Shown here one piece after another: positions 1 to 5,220 of a stretch of DNA of 6,649 nt (positions are counted from its first letter, which is position 1; each line of letters starts with the position of its first letter). Under the pieces are notes generated by a model. It worked only from the letters and a program-made list of their open reading frames with translations. It was not told where the DNA came from and searched no databases. The DNA lies in NCBI GenBank assembly GCA_023700845.1, contig JAMPYD010000111.1, forward strand, positions 1 to 6,649, in the 5' to 3' direction. This DNA is from Elusimicrobiota bacterium (GTDB lineage: Bacteria > Elusimicrobiota > Elusimicrobia > UBA1565 > UBA9628). The position numbers and the translations under genes were made by a program.

Positions 1-82
1 CGACGAGGGCCGGTCCTGGTCGCGCCTGGCCGCGTACCTGCCGCACATCTACGCGGTGGAGACGGCGACCTTGCCGCGCTGA
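1..82 (+). CDS. C-terminal end of a BNR/Asp-box repeat (sialidase/sortilin-like propeller) protein, partial
   Basis: Only the last 26 codons are in the window, read in frame from base 2 to the TGA at 80-82. They begin DEGRSW, which resembles an Asp-box/BNR loop (S/D-x-D-x-G-x-x-W), and continue into a strand reading LPHIYAVETA. Proteins annotated as exo-alpha-sialidase or WD40/YVTN/BNR-like often end this way (LPPVYSV-type endings). Such propellers are usually binding or hydrolase scaffolds, and no catalytic residue can be judged from this fragment. The stop codon overlaps the ATG of the MoaD/ThiS gene (TGATG), so the two are probably one transcript with coupled translation. From memory, this pairing recurs in other bacteria. 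The family call rests on 26 residues. Confidence 0.6.
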   Translation, partial: DEGRSWSRLAAYLPHIYAVETATLPR

Positions 83-342
83 TGAAGGTGATCATCCCGT
101 CGTCCCTGCGCTCCTACACGGGCGGCCTGGCCGAGGTCGACGCGGAGGCGGAGACGATCGCGGGCCTGCTCAGGGAGCTCGATCGCCGCTACCCGGGCTT
201 CCGGTTCCGGGTCGTCGACGAGCAGGACGCGCTGCGGCCGCACGTCCGCGTCTCGGTCAACGCCGAGGTGACCGCCGACCTCGCCGCGCCCCTGCGCCCG
301 GGCGACGAGGTGGCCCTGATCCAGGCTTTCAGCGGCGGCTGA
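82..342 (+). CDS. MoaD/ThiS family ubiquitin-like sulfur-carrier protein
   Basis: The 86-residue product has the size and ending of the MoaD/ThiS beta-grasp family. It starts with a strand (MKVIIPSSLR). The segment at about residues 20-36 (EAETIAGLLRELDRRYP) matches the helix that follows the second strand in MoaD. The protein ends PGDEVALIQAFSGG. In this family the terminal Gly-Gly is adenylated by a MoeB/ThiF-type E1 and converted to a thiocarboxylate for sulfur transfer. No molybdopterin or thiamine gene is in view, so the pathway is unknown. The ATG overlaps the upstream stop as TGATG and has no Shine-Dalgarno sequence, so termination-reinitiation from the BNR gene is likely. The fold and tail are secure; the role is not. 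Confidence 0.85.
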   Translation: MKVIIPSSLRSYTGGLAEVDAEAETIAGLLRELDRRYPGFRFRVVDEQDALRPHVRVSVNAEVTADLAAPLRPGDEVALIQAFSGG

Positions 343-360
343 GAGTTTACAGGCCCGCTA

Positions 361-389
361 CAGACAGGCCGCCCCCGGCTCGATATGAT
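361..389 (+). promoter_or_regulatory. Putative sigma70-type promoter of the VOC gene
   Basis: A CAGACA hexamer at 361-366 (four of six matches to TTGACA) is followed, after 17 bases, by TATGAT at 384-389. This is an AT-rich island between two GC-rich genes. Transcription would start around 396, giving a short leader that contains the Shine-Dalgarno sequence. Confidence 0.45.
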
Positions 390-398
390 TCGGCCTCC

Positions 399-407
399 AG
401 GAGGAGG
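399..407 (+). promoter_or_regulatory. Strong Shine-Dalgarno sequence of the VOC gene
   Basis: AGGAGGAGG ends six bases before the ATG at 414. It is the best ribosome-binding site in the window and fixes that start. It contrasts with neighbours whose starts have a -10 box and no Shine-Dalgarno sequence. Confidence 0.8.
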
Positions 408-413
408 AAGAAC

Positions 414-896
414 ATGGCCAAGGTCAAAGCGATTCCCGCGGGCTACCACACGGTCACCCCGTCGTTGACGTTCAAGGACACCGCCAAGGCGGTCGAGTTC
501 TACAAGAAGGCGTTCGGCGCGGAGGCGGCCGAGGTCCACCCCCATCCGAGCGGGAAGGGCGTCATGCACGCGACGGTCCGCATCGGCGGCTCCATCGTCA
601 TGATGGGCGACGAGATGCCCGGCGGCTCCTGCCCGAGCGCCGAGACGCTCGGGGGCTGCCCGGTCGGCCTCTACGTCTACGTGCCCGACGCGGACGCGGC
701 GTTCAAGCGGGCCGTCGAGGCCGGCGGCAAGATCACGATGCCGATCGGCGACATGTTCTGGGGCGACCGGGCGGGACAGGTCAAGGATCCGTTCGGCTAC
801 TCGTGGACGATCGCGACGCACGCGAAGGACCTGACGAAAGACGAGGTCCGCAAGGGCGCCGAGGAATTCTTCGCGTCGATGGCGAATCGGCGCTGA
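414..896 (+). CDS. VOC family (PhnB-like glyoxalase/bleomycin-resistance fold) protein
   Basis: This 160-residue protein carries one vicinal-oxygen-chelate domain over about residues 11-137. Recognisable blocks are GYHTVTPSLTF at the first strand, the helix KAVEFYKKAFGAE, the strand MHATVRIGGSIVMMGDE, and the second module with PDADAAFKRAVEAGGK followed by GDRAGQVKDPFGYSWTIAT. The DPFG.SW ending is typical of the PhnB-like/YaeR-type subgroup. His12 and His52 are plausible metal-side residues. A short charged helical tail (about 138-160, KDLTKDEVRKGAEEFFASM) follows the domain and is common in this subgroup. Members include isomerases, dioxygenases and binding proteins, so the substrate cannot be inferred. 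It appears monocistronic, with its own promoter and Shine-Dalgarno sequence. Confidence 0.88.
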   Translation: MAKVKAIPAGYHTVTPSLTFKDTAKAVEFYKKAFGAEAAEVHPHPSGKGVMHATVRIGGSIVMMGDEMPGGSCPSAETLGGCPVGLYVYVPDADAAFKRAVEAGGKITMPIGDMFWGDRAGQVKDPFGYSWTIATHAKDLTKDEVRKGAEEFFASMANRR

Positions 897-930
897 GGCG
901 GGGCCCAGACGGCGGGGGGCCGAAATGCCC

Positions 931-959
931 TTGAATCCGTAACAGCGCCCGGCTACCCT
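931..959 (+). promoter_or_regulatory. Putative leaderless promoter of the exported hypothetical gene
   Basis: TTGAAT at 931-936 (-35), a 17-base spacer, then TACCCT at 954-959 (-10). The ATG at 966 lies six bases beyond the -10, where sigma70 would normally place +1. No Shine-Dalgarno sequence is present. A leaderless mRNA is the simplest reading. Confidence 0.6.
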
Positions 960-965
960 GAGAGC

Positions 966-1544
966 ATGATCCTCGCCCTCCTTCTGCTGGCGGCCGGGAC
1001 GGCCTTCGCGGAGCCCTCGACGGGCACCGTCGCGCGCGCTCCCGAGGAGAATCTGCGCGTCCTGCTCGCGAACCTGCGCCAGAAGCGGAACTGGCAGGTG
1101 CGCGAGGCCGTCCTCGGCGGCGCCGCCGAGGAGCTGCGCGACGCCGTGGCGTCGGGGGACGGGGCCGCCAAGGCGCGCCTGGCCGGCCGGCTTCCGGGGA
1201 TGGCCAAGGACCCGTTCGGCATCTGCCGCGACCTCGAGGGCTGCCGCGAGGCGCCCGCGTCCCTTCACGTGGAGGACCCCGTCCTCCTCGACGACGCCTT
1301 CATGGCCCTGGCCCGCCCGTGGTTCAAGCTGCAGAAGGCGAGGGGGAAGGCGGTCGCGGTGAGCGTCGATCCGGGCGCCGGCGTCCAGCTCAAGCTCGAG
1401 GATTTCCCGAAGCGGCCGGTCGTGACCTTGTCCGCGCTCCCGACGCCCACGGGCGGCTTCGACGTCGAGGTGGAGGAAGGGGCCGAAGCGGCCCGTGATT
1501 TCGCCGCCGAGCGCGCCGCCGTCCTGCGCGACGCCAAGAATTAA
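966..1544 (+). CDS. Small exported protein of unknown function
   Basis: I do not recognise a family. The 192-residue product opens with a very hydrophobic stretch, MILALLLLAAGTAFA, ending in an A-F-A signal-peptidase I site near residue 15. It is therefore probably exported to the periplasm or beyond. The usual Lys/Arg n-region is missing, which is odd for a Sec signal. The mature part has a charged helical region (about 26-75), a segment with two cysteines (Cys87 and Cys93) that could form a disulfide, and a beta-like C-terminal half (about 125-172). It closes with an Ala/Glu-rich helix. The start is supported by the -35/-10 pair just upstream. It may be co-transcribed with the oxygenase 16 bases downstream. 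Confidence 0.7.
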   Translation: MILALLLLAAGTAFAEPSTGTVARAPEENLRVLLANLRQKRNWQVREAVLGGAAEELRDAVASGDGAAKARLAGRLPGMAKDPFGICRDLEGCREAPASLHVEDPVLLDDAFMALARPWFKLQKARGKAVAVSVDPGAGVQLKLEDFPKRPVVTLSALPTPTGGFDVEVEEGAEAARDFAAERAAVLRDAKN

Positions 1545-1545
1545 G

Positions 1546-1551
1546 TACGCT
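1546..1551 (+). promoter_or_regulatory. Possible -10 element ahead of the PhyH-type gene
   Basis: TACGCT fits TANNNT and lies nine bases before the GTG at 1561, just after the upstream stop codon. The nearby GCTACCC (1549-1555) also occurs before the gene at 966. No convincing -35 is visible, so readthrough from the upstream gene is equally possible. Confidence 0.3.
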
Positions 1552-1560
1552 ACCCGCAGC

Positions 1561-2430
1561 GTGGCCATCCCGACGATCGAATTCACGAAGCAGGACGCGA
1601 AGACTCCGTCCTCTCGGACTCTGAGGAAGGTCCGCTCCGCGATGGAGCGCGACGGCGCGGTCGCCTTCGCCAACCTGTTTCCCCTGCCCCTGCTGAAGAG
1701 GCTTCGCGCGGAGGTCCTGCGGCGTCACGCGTCCGGGGAGCTTCACGCCCGCGGCCTCGTTCGCGACATCGCCGGCCGCTACGCCGCCGTCGTGCCGTTC
1801 GAGGGCCCCTTCCTGGACCCGCGGTTTTACGCCGACCCCAAGCTGCGCGCGATGCTCGCGGGGCTGCTGGGGGAGGACTACCGCATCTCGAGCCTGGAGA
1901 CCGTCATCGCGATGCCCGGCGCGTACCGCCAGCATCAGCACATCGACGCGCCGATCCGCTTCGACCGCTCGGTCGGGGGGAAGAAGATCGTCTTCCGGGG
2001 CGACCTCTCCGGCCTGCCGCCGTACGCGGTCACCTTGTGCGTGCCGCTGTGCGACGTGACCGAGGAGAACGGCCCGACGGCGATCTGGCGCGGGTCGCAC
2101 CGCGCCGCGCTGCGCGCCCGGCCGCCGGGGGAGAGGGAGATCGCCCGCCGCTTCCCCGTCGAGCACATGAAGGGCCCGCTCGGCCGCTCCTTCTTCTTCG
2201 ACTACCGCACCTTCCACGGCGGGATGCCCAACCACACCGCGCAGCCGCGTCCCGTGCTGATGTTCGTGTTCACGCGCTCCTGGTTCCGGGACCCGAACAC
2301 GGCCGACGTCTTCCCGCGCCTGCTCGTCTCGAAGCGGAGCCTCGCGCGGATCCCCGCGCGGCACCGGGAGCTGTTCCATCTCGCCCCGGCCTCCCGCCGC
2401 GCGCTGTGGGCGGCCGGAAAAAAACGCTAG
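1561..2430 (+). CDS. Phytanoyl-CoA dioxygenase (PhyH)-type Fe(II)/2-oxoglutarate oxygenase
   Basis: The 289-residue product has the PhyH metal-binding triad in order. The HxD pair is at His127-x-Asp129 in the context QHQHIDAP. The distal His219 lies in DYRTFHGGMPNHT, followed by Arg230, placed to bind the 2-oxoglutarate carboxylate. The segment CVPLCDVTEENGPTAIWRGSH is a PhyH signature strand pair. Family members hydroxylate diverse small molecules and lipids, so the substrate is unknown. I chose GTG 1561 because it follows the upstream stop by 16 bases. An in-frame ATG at 1495 would lie inside the preceding gene. ATG 1642 is an alternative that would remove 27 residues and leave the domain intact. 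The stop codon overlaps that of the convergent kinase gene. Confidence 0.85.
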   Translation: MAIPTIEFTKQDAKTPSSRTLRKVRSAMERDGAVAFANLFPLPLLKRLRAEVLRRHASGELHARGLVRDIAGRYAAVVPFEGPFLDPRFYADPKLRAMLAGLLGEDYRISSLETVIAMPGAYRQHQHIDAPIRFDRSVGGKKIVFRGDLSGLPPYAVTLCVPLCDVTEENGPTAIWRGSHRAALRARPPGEREIARRFPVEHMKGPLGRSFFFDYRTFHGGMPNHTAQPRPVLMFVFTRSWFRDPNTADVFPRLLVSKRSLARIPARHRELFHLAPASRRALWAAGKKR

Positions 2431-3650
2431 GCGGCCGCGAGAGGAAGCCGCAAGGTCATGCGGGCGCCGCCGCCGTCGCGGTTCTCGGCGGTGAGGCTGC
2501 CTCCGTGCTCCTTCGCGATGCGGGCGCACAGGTTCAGGCCGAGGCCGGTGCCGCCCTGCGAGGCGCGCGTCGTCTCGTAGGCGCCGAAGAGCCGCGGCAG
2601 GAGTTCGGGCGCGAAGCCGGGGCCCTCGTCCTCGACGGTGGCCACCGCGAAGCCGTCCTCGCGGCGCGTCGTCAGCCGGACCTGCCCCCCGCTCTTGCTG
2701 ACCGACAGCGCGTTGAGGAAGAGGTTCAGGAACAGGCGCTGGAGATGGGCGCGGCTGGCCCGGACCGCGCAGGGCCCGTCCGCCGGGGCCGCGACGAGGC
2801 GGGCGTTCTTCTCGAGGAACGCGTTCTGCACCAAAGAGGTGACGCTCCTCGCGATCGCGTCGAGGTCGTCCGGGGCCAGCTCGAATTTGGCGTCGGCCCC
2901 CTGCCGGGCCAGCTGATTGGACATCTCCCCGCCGAGCTTCGCCATCCGCTGGACGCGCTCCAGGGCGTCGCGGGCGGCCTGGCTCAAGGATTCGTCGCCG
3001 AGGATCGAGTCCGTGAAGCCGGAGATCACCATGAACGCGTTGCGCAGGTCGTGGGCCACGCCCGCGCTGACGAGGGCGACGTTGCTGAGCGCCGCGGCGC
3101 CCTCCAGGCGCGTGGTGAGGTGCTCGGCCCTCCGGCTCTCGGACTGGAGCTCGGCGTAGGTGCGGCGGTCCTTGGCGACGAGGCGGGACGCGACCAGGGC
3201 GGTGAAGACGAAGAGCCCGCTCTTCAGCAGGATCTCGAAGGCGGCGACGGACCGGTTCCCGTGGGACTCGCGGAGCGTGAAAACGGCGTTGAACGCGACG
3301 ACGCCGAGCGTGACCCCGACGGTCTCTCGGGGGCCGAGGAGCATGCACACCGTGAAGATCGGCAGAAGGTAGAGGACCCACAGATTGGAGGCGGCTCCGC
3401 CGGAGTAGTCCAGGATCGCGGTGATCGCGCCGCAGTTGGCGAGGATGAAGCCCGTCGCGACGATCGGGGCGTCGGGAAGCCGGCGCAGGGCGATGCCCGC
3501 GGAGAGGTTCAGGATCATCAACAGGCCGAACAGATAGAGGATGACGGGGTACTCGAGGCTCGGGTTGTCCCGGCCGAGGAAGGCGAGGGCGGCCATGAAG
3601 ACGCAGAAGCCGGCTTCGTAGCGGCTGGACAGCGTCTGCGATGCGCTCAT
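2427..3650 (-). CDS. Membrane-bound sensor histidine kinase
   Basis: The 407-residue protein has roughly six hydrophobic segments in residues 11-157 and no large extracellular loop, which suggests sensing within or near the membrane. A short linker leads to a HisKA dimerisation domain with the phospho-acceptor His200 in GVAHDLRNAFMVISGF. The HATPase domain shows an N box around Asn309/Asn313 (LFLNLFLNALSVS), a G1 box DEGPGF (341-346), an F region LFGAYETT and a G2 box GGTGLGL (366-372). All catalytic motifs look intact, so it should autophosphorylate. No response regulator is adjacent, so it is an orphan kinase with an unknown partner. It is divergent from the transporter-like gene and convergent with the oxygenase. 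Confidence 0.93.
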   Translation of the reverse strand: MSASQTLSSRYEAGFCVFMAALAFLGRDNPSLEYPVILYLFGLLMILNLSAGIALRRLPDAPIVATGFILANCGAITAILDYSGGAASNLWVLYLLPIFTVCMLLGPRETVGVTLGVVAFNAVFTLRESHGNRSVAAFEILLKSGLFVFTALVASRLVAKDRRTYAELQSESRRAEHLTTRLEGAAALSNVALVSAGVAHDLRNAFMVISGFTDSILGDESLSQAARDALERVQRMAKLGGEMSNQLARQGADAKFELAPDDLDAIARSVTSLVQNAFLEKNARLVAAPADGPCAVRASRAHLQRLFLNLFLNALSVSKSGGQVRLTTRREDGFAVATVEDEGPGFAPELLPRLFGAYETTRASQGGTGLGLNLCARIAKEHGGSLTAENRDGGGARMTLRLPLAAA

Positions 3651-3659
3651 CTCGCGAGA

Positions 3660-3688
3660 AGCATAGCCCTAAAACGGCGGGGACTCAA
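3660..3688 (-). promoter_or_regulatory. Sigma70-type promoter of the histidine kinase gene
   Basis: Read on the minus strand, TTGAGT (3688-3683) and TATGCT (3665-3660) are separated by exactly 17 bases. The ATG at 3650 lies nine bases after the -10, so the 5' leader would be only about three bases. No Shine-Dalgarno sequence is visible. Confidence 0.65.
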
Positions 3689-3705
3689 GGCGGGGGCGGA
3701 AATCG

Positions 3706-3711
3706 TAAGAT
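3706..3711 (+). promoter_or_regulatory. Putative leaderless -10 element of the cation-transporter-like gene
   Basis: TAAGAT ends six bases before the ATG at 3718, where +1 is expected. The matching -35 position (3683-3688) reads ACTCAA, a poor match. On the other strand the same six bases are the good -35 of the kinase gene. Confidence 0.5.
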
Positions 3712-3717
3712 GGGGGC

Positions 3718-4359
3718 ATGACAGACCGTCGAGGCTTGATCGATCGCGCGATCCTGCTGTCGTGGTTCACGATCGCGTACAACCTGATCGAGGGCGCCGT
3801 TTCGATCTATTTCGGGATCGCCGACGACTCCATCGCTTTGGCCGGCTTCGGCGCGGACAGCTTCATCGAGGTCTTCTCCGCGGCGCTGGTTCTCTGGCGC
3901 TTTCGCGCCGAGGAGGGCGCGGGGAAAGGGCTTCCCGTCGAGCGCGAGCGGCGGGCGACTCTCGGCATCGGGGTCTTGTTCGTGCTGCTCGCCGCCGGGA
4001 CGGCGGCCGGCGCCCTCGCGCAGTTGCGTGCCGGCGGCCGCCCCGAGACGACGCTGCCGGGGCTCGTCATCTCCGCGGCGAGCCTGAGCTTCATGTTCTA
4101 CCTGTGGCGCGCCAAGCTCGCCGTCGCGCGGGCGCTCGACAGCTGCACGGTCCTCAAGGACGCCGACTGCTCCCTGGCGTGCATCACGCTCTCCGGCGTG
4201 CTGCTGGCGGGGAGCGCGGTCTTCCTGGCCGCTCCCGGGCTGTGGTGGGCGGACTCGGCCGCGGCCCTCGTCCTGGCGCTGCTCATCGCGCGCGAGGGCG
4301 CGGGCACGATCCGCGCGGCGCTCAAGCCGGATTTCGCCGGCGGCTGCGGCTGCGCCTGA
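3718..4359 (+). CDS. Cation-transporter-like membrane protein (CDF-type transmembrane domain, no cytoplasmic domain)
   Basis: The 213-residue protein has about six membrane helices (near 13-32, 37-61, 81-101, 113-130, 152-172, 175-192). It matches the order of the cation diffusion facilitator membrane domain and proteins annotated simply as cation transporter. Useful marks are NLIEGAVSIYFG in helix 1, SIALAGFGADSFIEVFSA in helix 2, DADCSLACITLSG before helix 5, and WWADSAAALVLALLIAREG at the end. The usual CDF helix-2 HxxxD motif appears as Gly43 to Asp47, so the metal set differs from classical zinc exporters; Asp47, Asp148, Cys151 and Cys155 are candidate ligands. The CDF C-terminal domain is absent. 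The tail ends GGCGCA, with two cysteines. A metal or proton-linked role is inferred; the substrate is unknown. Confidence 0.8.
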   Translation: MTDRRGLIDRAILLSWFTIAYNLIEGAVSIYFGIADDSIALAGFGADSFIEVFSAALVLWRFRAEEGAGKGLPVERERRATLGIGVLFVLLAAGTAAGALAQLRAGGRPETTLPGLVISAASLSFMFYLWRAKLAVARALDSCTVLKDADCSLACITLSGVLLAGSAVFLAAPGLWWADSAAALVLALLIAREGAGTIRAALKPDFAGGCGCA

Positions 4360-4366
4360 GCTGATA

Positions 4367-4372
4367 TATACT
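4367..4372 (+). promoter_or_regulatory. Putative leaderless -10 element of the hemerythrin-cupin operon
   Basis: TATACT, within the AT-rich run TGATATATACT in a very GC-rich setting, ends six bases before the ATG at 4379. No good -35 is seen; that position falls in the 3' end of the preceding gene. No Shine-Dalgarno sequence is visible. Confidence 0.55.
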
Positions 4373-4378
4373 CTGCTG

Positions 4379-4879
4379 ATGGCCGCCATCTCCGACTTCC
4401 TGGCTGAGGATCACGACCGCCTCGACGCGTTTTTCCGGAAGGCGAGCGCCGATCCGTCGCGCGTCGATACGGAGCCCTACGAGGCGTTTCGCCGCGGCCT
4501 GCTCAAGCACGTGGGCATGGAGGAGCTGATCCTCATCGCCGCCGCGCGGCGCCTCGCGCCCGAGGCCGTGCCGCTCGCCGCGCGCGCGCGCCTCGACCAC
4601 GCGGCGCTGACCTCGCTGCTGATCCCGACGCCGACGCCCGCGATCCTGTCCGTGATCCGCGCGGTGCTGGAGCCGCACAACGAGATGGAGGAGCGGACGG
4701 ACGGGCTTTACGCCCAGTGCGAGCGCGCGCTCGGCGCCGAGGCGGAGGCGGCCTTGGCGCGCCTGCGCGCCGCGCCCGACATACCGCCCGCCTCGCACGT
4801 GGACGGGCCGCACGTGACGGCGTCCATCCGCCGGGCGCTGACGGCCGCCGGGCATGACGGACTGGGGAGGAATCTATGA
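4379..4879 (+). CDS. Hemerythrin-like HHE cation-binding domain protein
   Basis: The 166-residue, mainly helical protein shows the spaced ligands of the hemerythrin/HHE family. They are His12 (AEDHDRLD), His44 and Glu48 (LLKHVGMEELIL), His74 (RLDHAALTSLL), and His100 with Glu104 (LEPHNEMEE). The extra histidine four residues after His74 in classical hemerythrins is absent (Thr78), as in many HHE proteins. A di-iron centre binding O2, NO or peroxide is therefore plausible but not certain. No signal peptide is present, so it is probably cytoplasmic. Residues from about 125 onward (Ala/Arg-rich, then SHVDGPHVTASIRRAL) lie outside the core. The stop overlaps the cupin start as ATGA, which suggests the two act in the same oxidative or metal-related process. 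Confidence 0.87.
   Translation: MAAISDFLAEDHDRLDAFFRKASADPSRVDTEPYEAFRRGLLKHVGMEELILIAAARRLAPEAVPLAARARLDHAALTSLLIPTPTPAILSVIRAVLEPHNEMEERTDGLYAQCERALGAEAEAALARLRAAPDIPPASHVDGPHVTASIRRALTAAGHDGLGRNL
4864..4870 (+). promoter_or_regulatory. Shine-Dalgarno sequence of the cupin gene
   Basis: GGGGAGG ends five bases before the ATG at 4876 and lies within the last codons of the hemerythrin gene. It supports the overlapping ATGA start and independent loading of ribosomes on the second gene. Confidence 0.7.
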
Positions 4880-5220
4880 GCGATGTTCTCGACGCCGCCG
4901 GACTCGTCAATTATTCGGAGGGCTCGGTCGTCAGCCGGACCTTGATCAACCGGGACACAGGGTCGGTCACCGTGTTCTCGTTCGACAAGGGGGAGAGCCT
5001 CAGCGAGCACACGGCGCCCTTCGACGCCCTCGTGCACATCCTGGACGGGGAGGCCGAGATCTCGGTGGGGGGCGTGCCTCATCGGGTCAAGGCGGGGCAG
5101 ATGATCCTCATGCCGAACGGGATACCGCACGCGCTGAAGGCCGTCGAGCGCTTCAAGATGACCTTGTTCCTGGCGCGCGCGTCGGGACCGGCGAAAAAGG
5201 GTGGTAAAATAGAGGCATGA
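4876..5220 (+). CDS. Small single-domain cupin
   Basis: The 114-residue protein is one conserved beta-barrel cupin domain. Cupin motif 1 lies in KGESLSEHTAPFDALVHILDGEAEISVGG and motif 2 in AGQMILMPNGIPHAL. His45 and His85 match the first and last metal-binding histidines. The second histidine of the HxH pair is replaced (His45-Thr-Ala47). The usual glutamate position is near Asp50, with His54 close by, so metal binding may be altered. The form SEHTAPFDALVHILDGEAEI is common in small bacterial cupins of unknown function. The start is set by its Shine-Dalgarno sequence and overlaps the hemerythrin stop (ATGA). The stop overlaps the next start in the same way. A small-molecule sensor or detoxification role beside hemerythrin is speculative. 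Confidence 0.9.
   Translation: MSDVLDAAGLVNYSEGSVVSRTLINRDTGSVTVFSFDKGESLSEHTAPFDALVHILDGEAEISVGGVPHRVKAGQMILMPNGIPHALKAVERFKMTLFLARASGPAKKGGKIEA
5202..5210 (+). promoter_or_regulatory. Internal extended -10 promoter for the exported four-cysteine protein
   Basis: TGG followed by TAAAAT (5205-5210) makes an extended -10, ending six bases before the ATG at 5217. It lies inside the last codons of the cupin gene, in an AT-rich patch unlike its surroundings. No -35 is evident, as is usual with extended -10 promoters. The gene could be transcribed both from here and by operon readthrough. Confidence 0.45.

Noticed and set aside
900..922. GC-rich inverted repeat after the VOC gene as a terminator
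   Set aside because: The stem is only about five base pairs with a long loop and no T tract follows, so it is not distinguishable from background GC.
1495..1560. Upstream ATG extension of the oxygenase gene
   Set aside because: The added 22 codons lie mostly inside the preceding gene and encode a Pro/Ser/Arg-rich segment unlike the family. GTG 1561 follows the upstream stop naturally.
189..1673. Long minus-strand open frame opposite the VOC and exported-protein genes
   Set aside because: Shadow-like composition, no recognisable motif, and it conflicts with two supported genes.
1390..3381. Very long minus-strand open frame across the oxygenase and kinase genes
   Set aside because: Its product is Arg/Pro/Gly-rich low-complexity sequence with no motifs. 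It overlaps two well-supported genes in other frames. Long spurious frames are expected at this GC content.
3742..3753. Perfect 12-base palindrome GATCGCGCGATC as an operator
   Set aside because: It lies within codons of the transporter-like gene, and CG/GATC-rich palindromes are common by chance in this composition. No second copy was noticed.
2037..4364. Very long plus-strand open frame antisense to the kinase
   Set aside because: It shows no domain and has Arg/Ala-rich composition. It covers the kinase and transporter-like genes, which have clear motifs and promoters.
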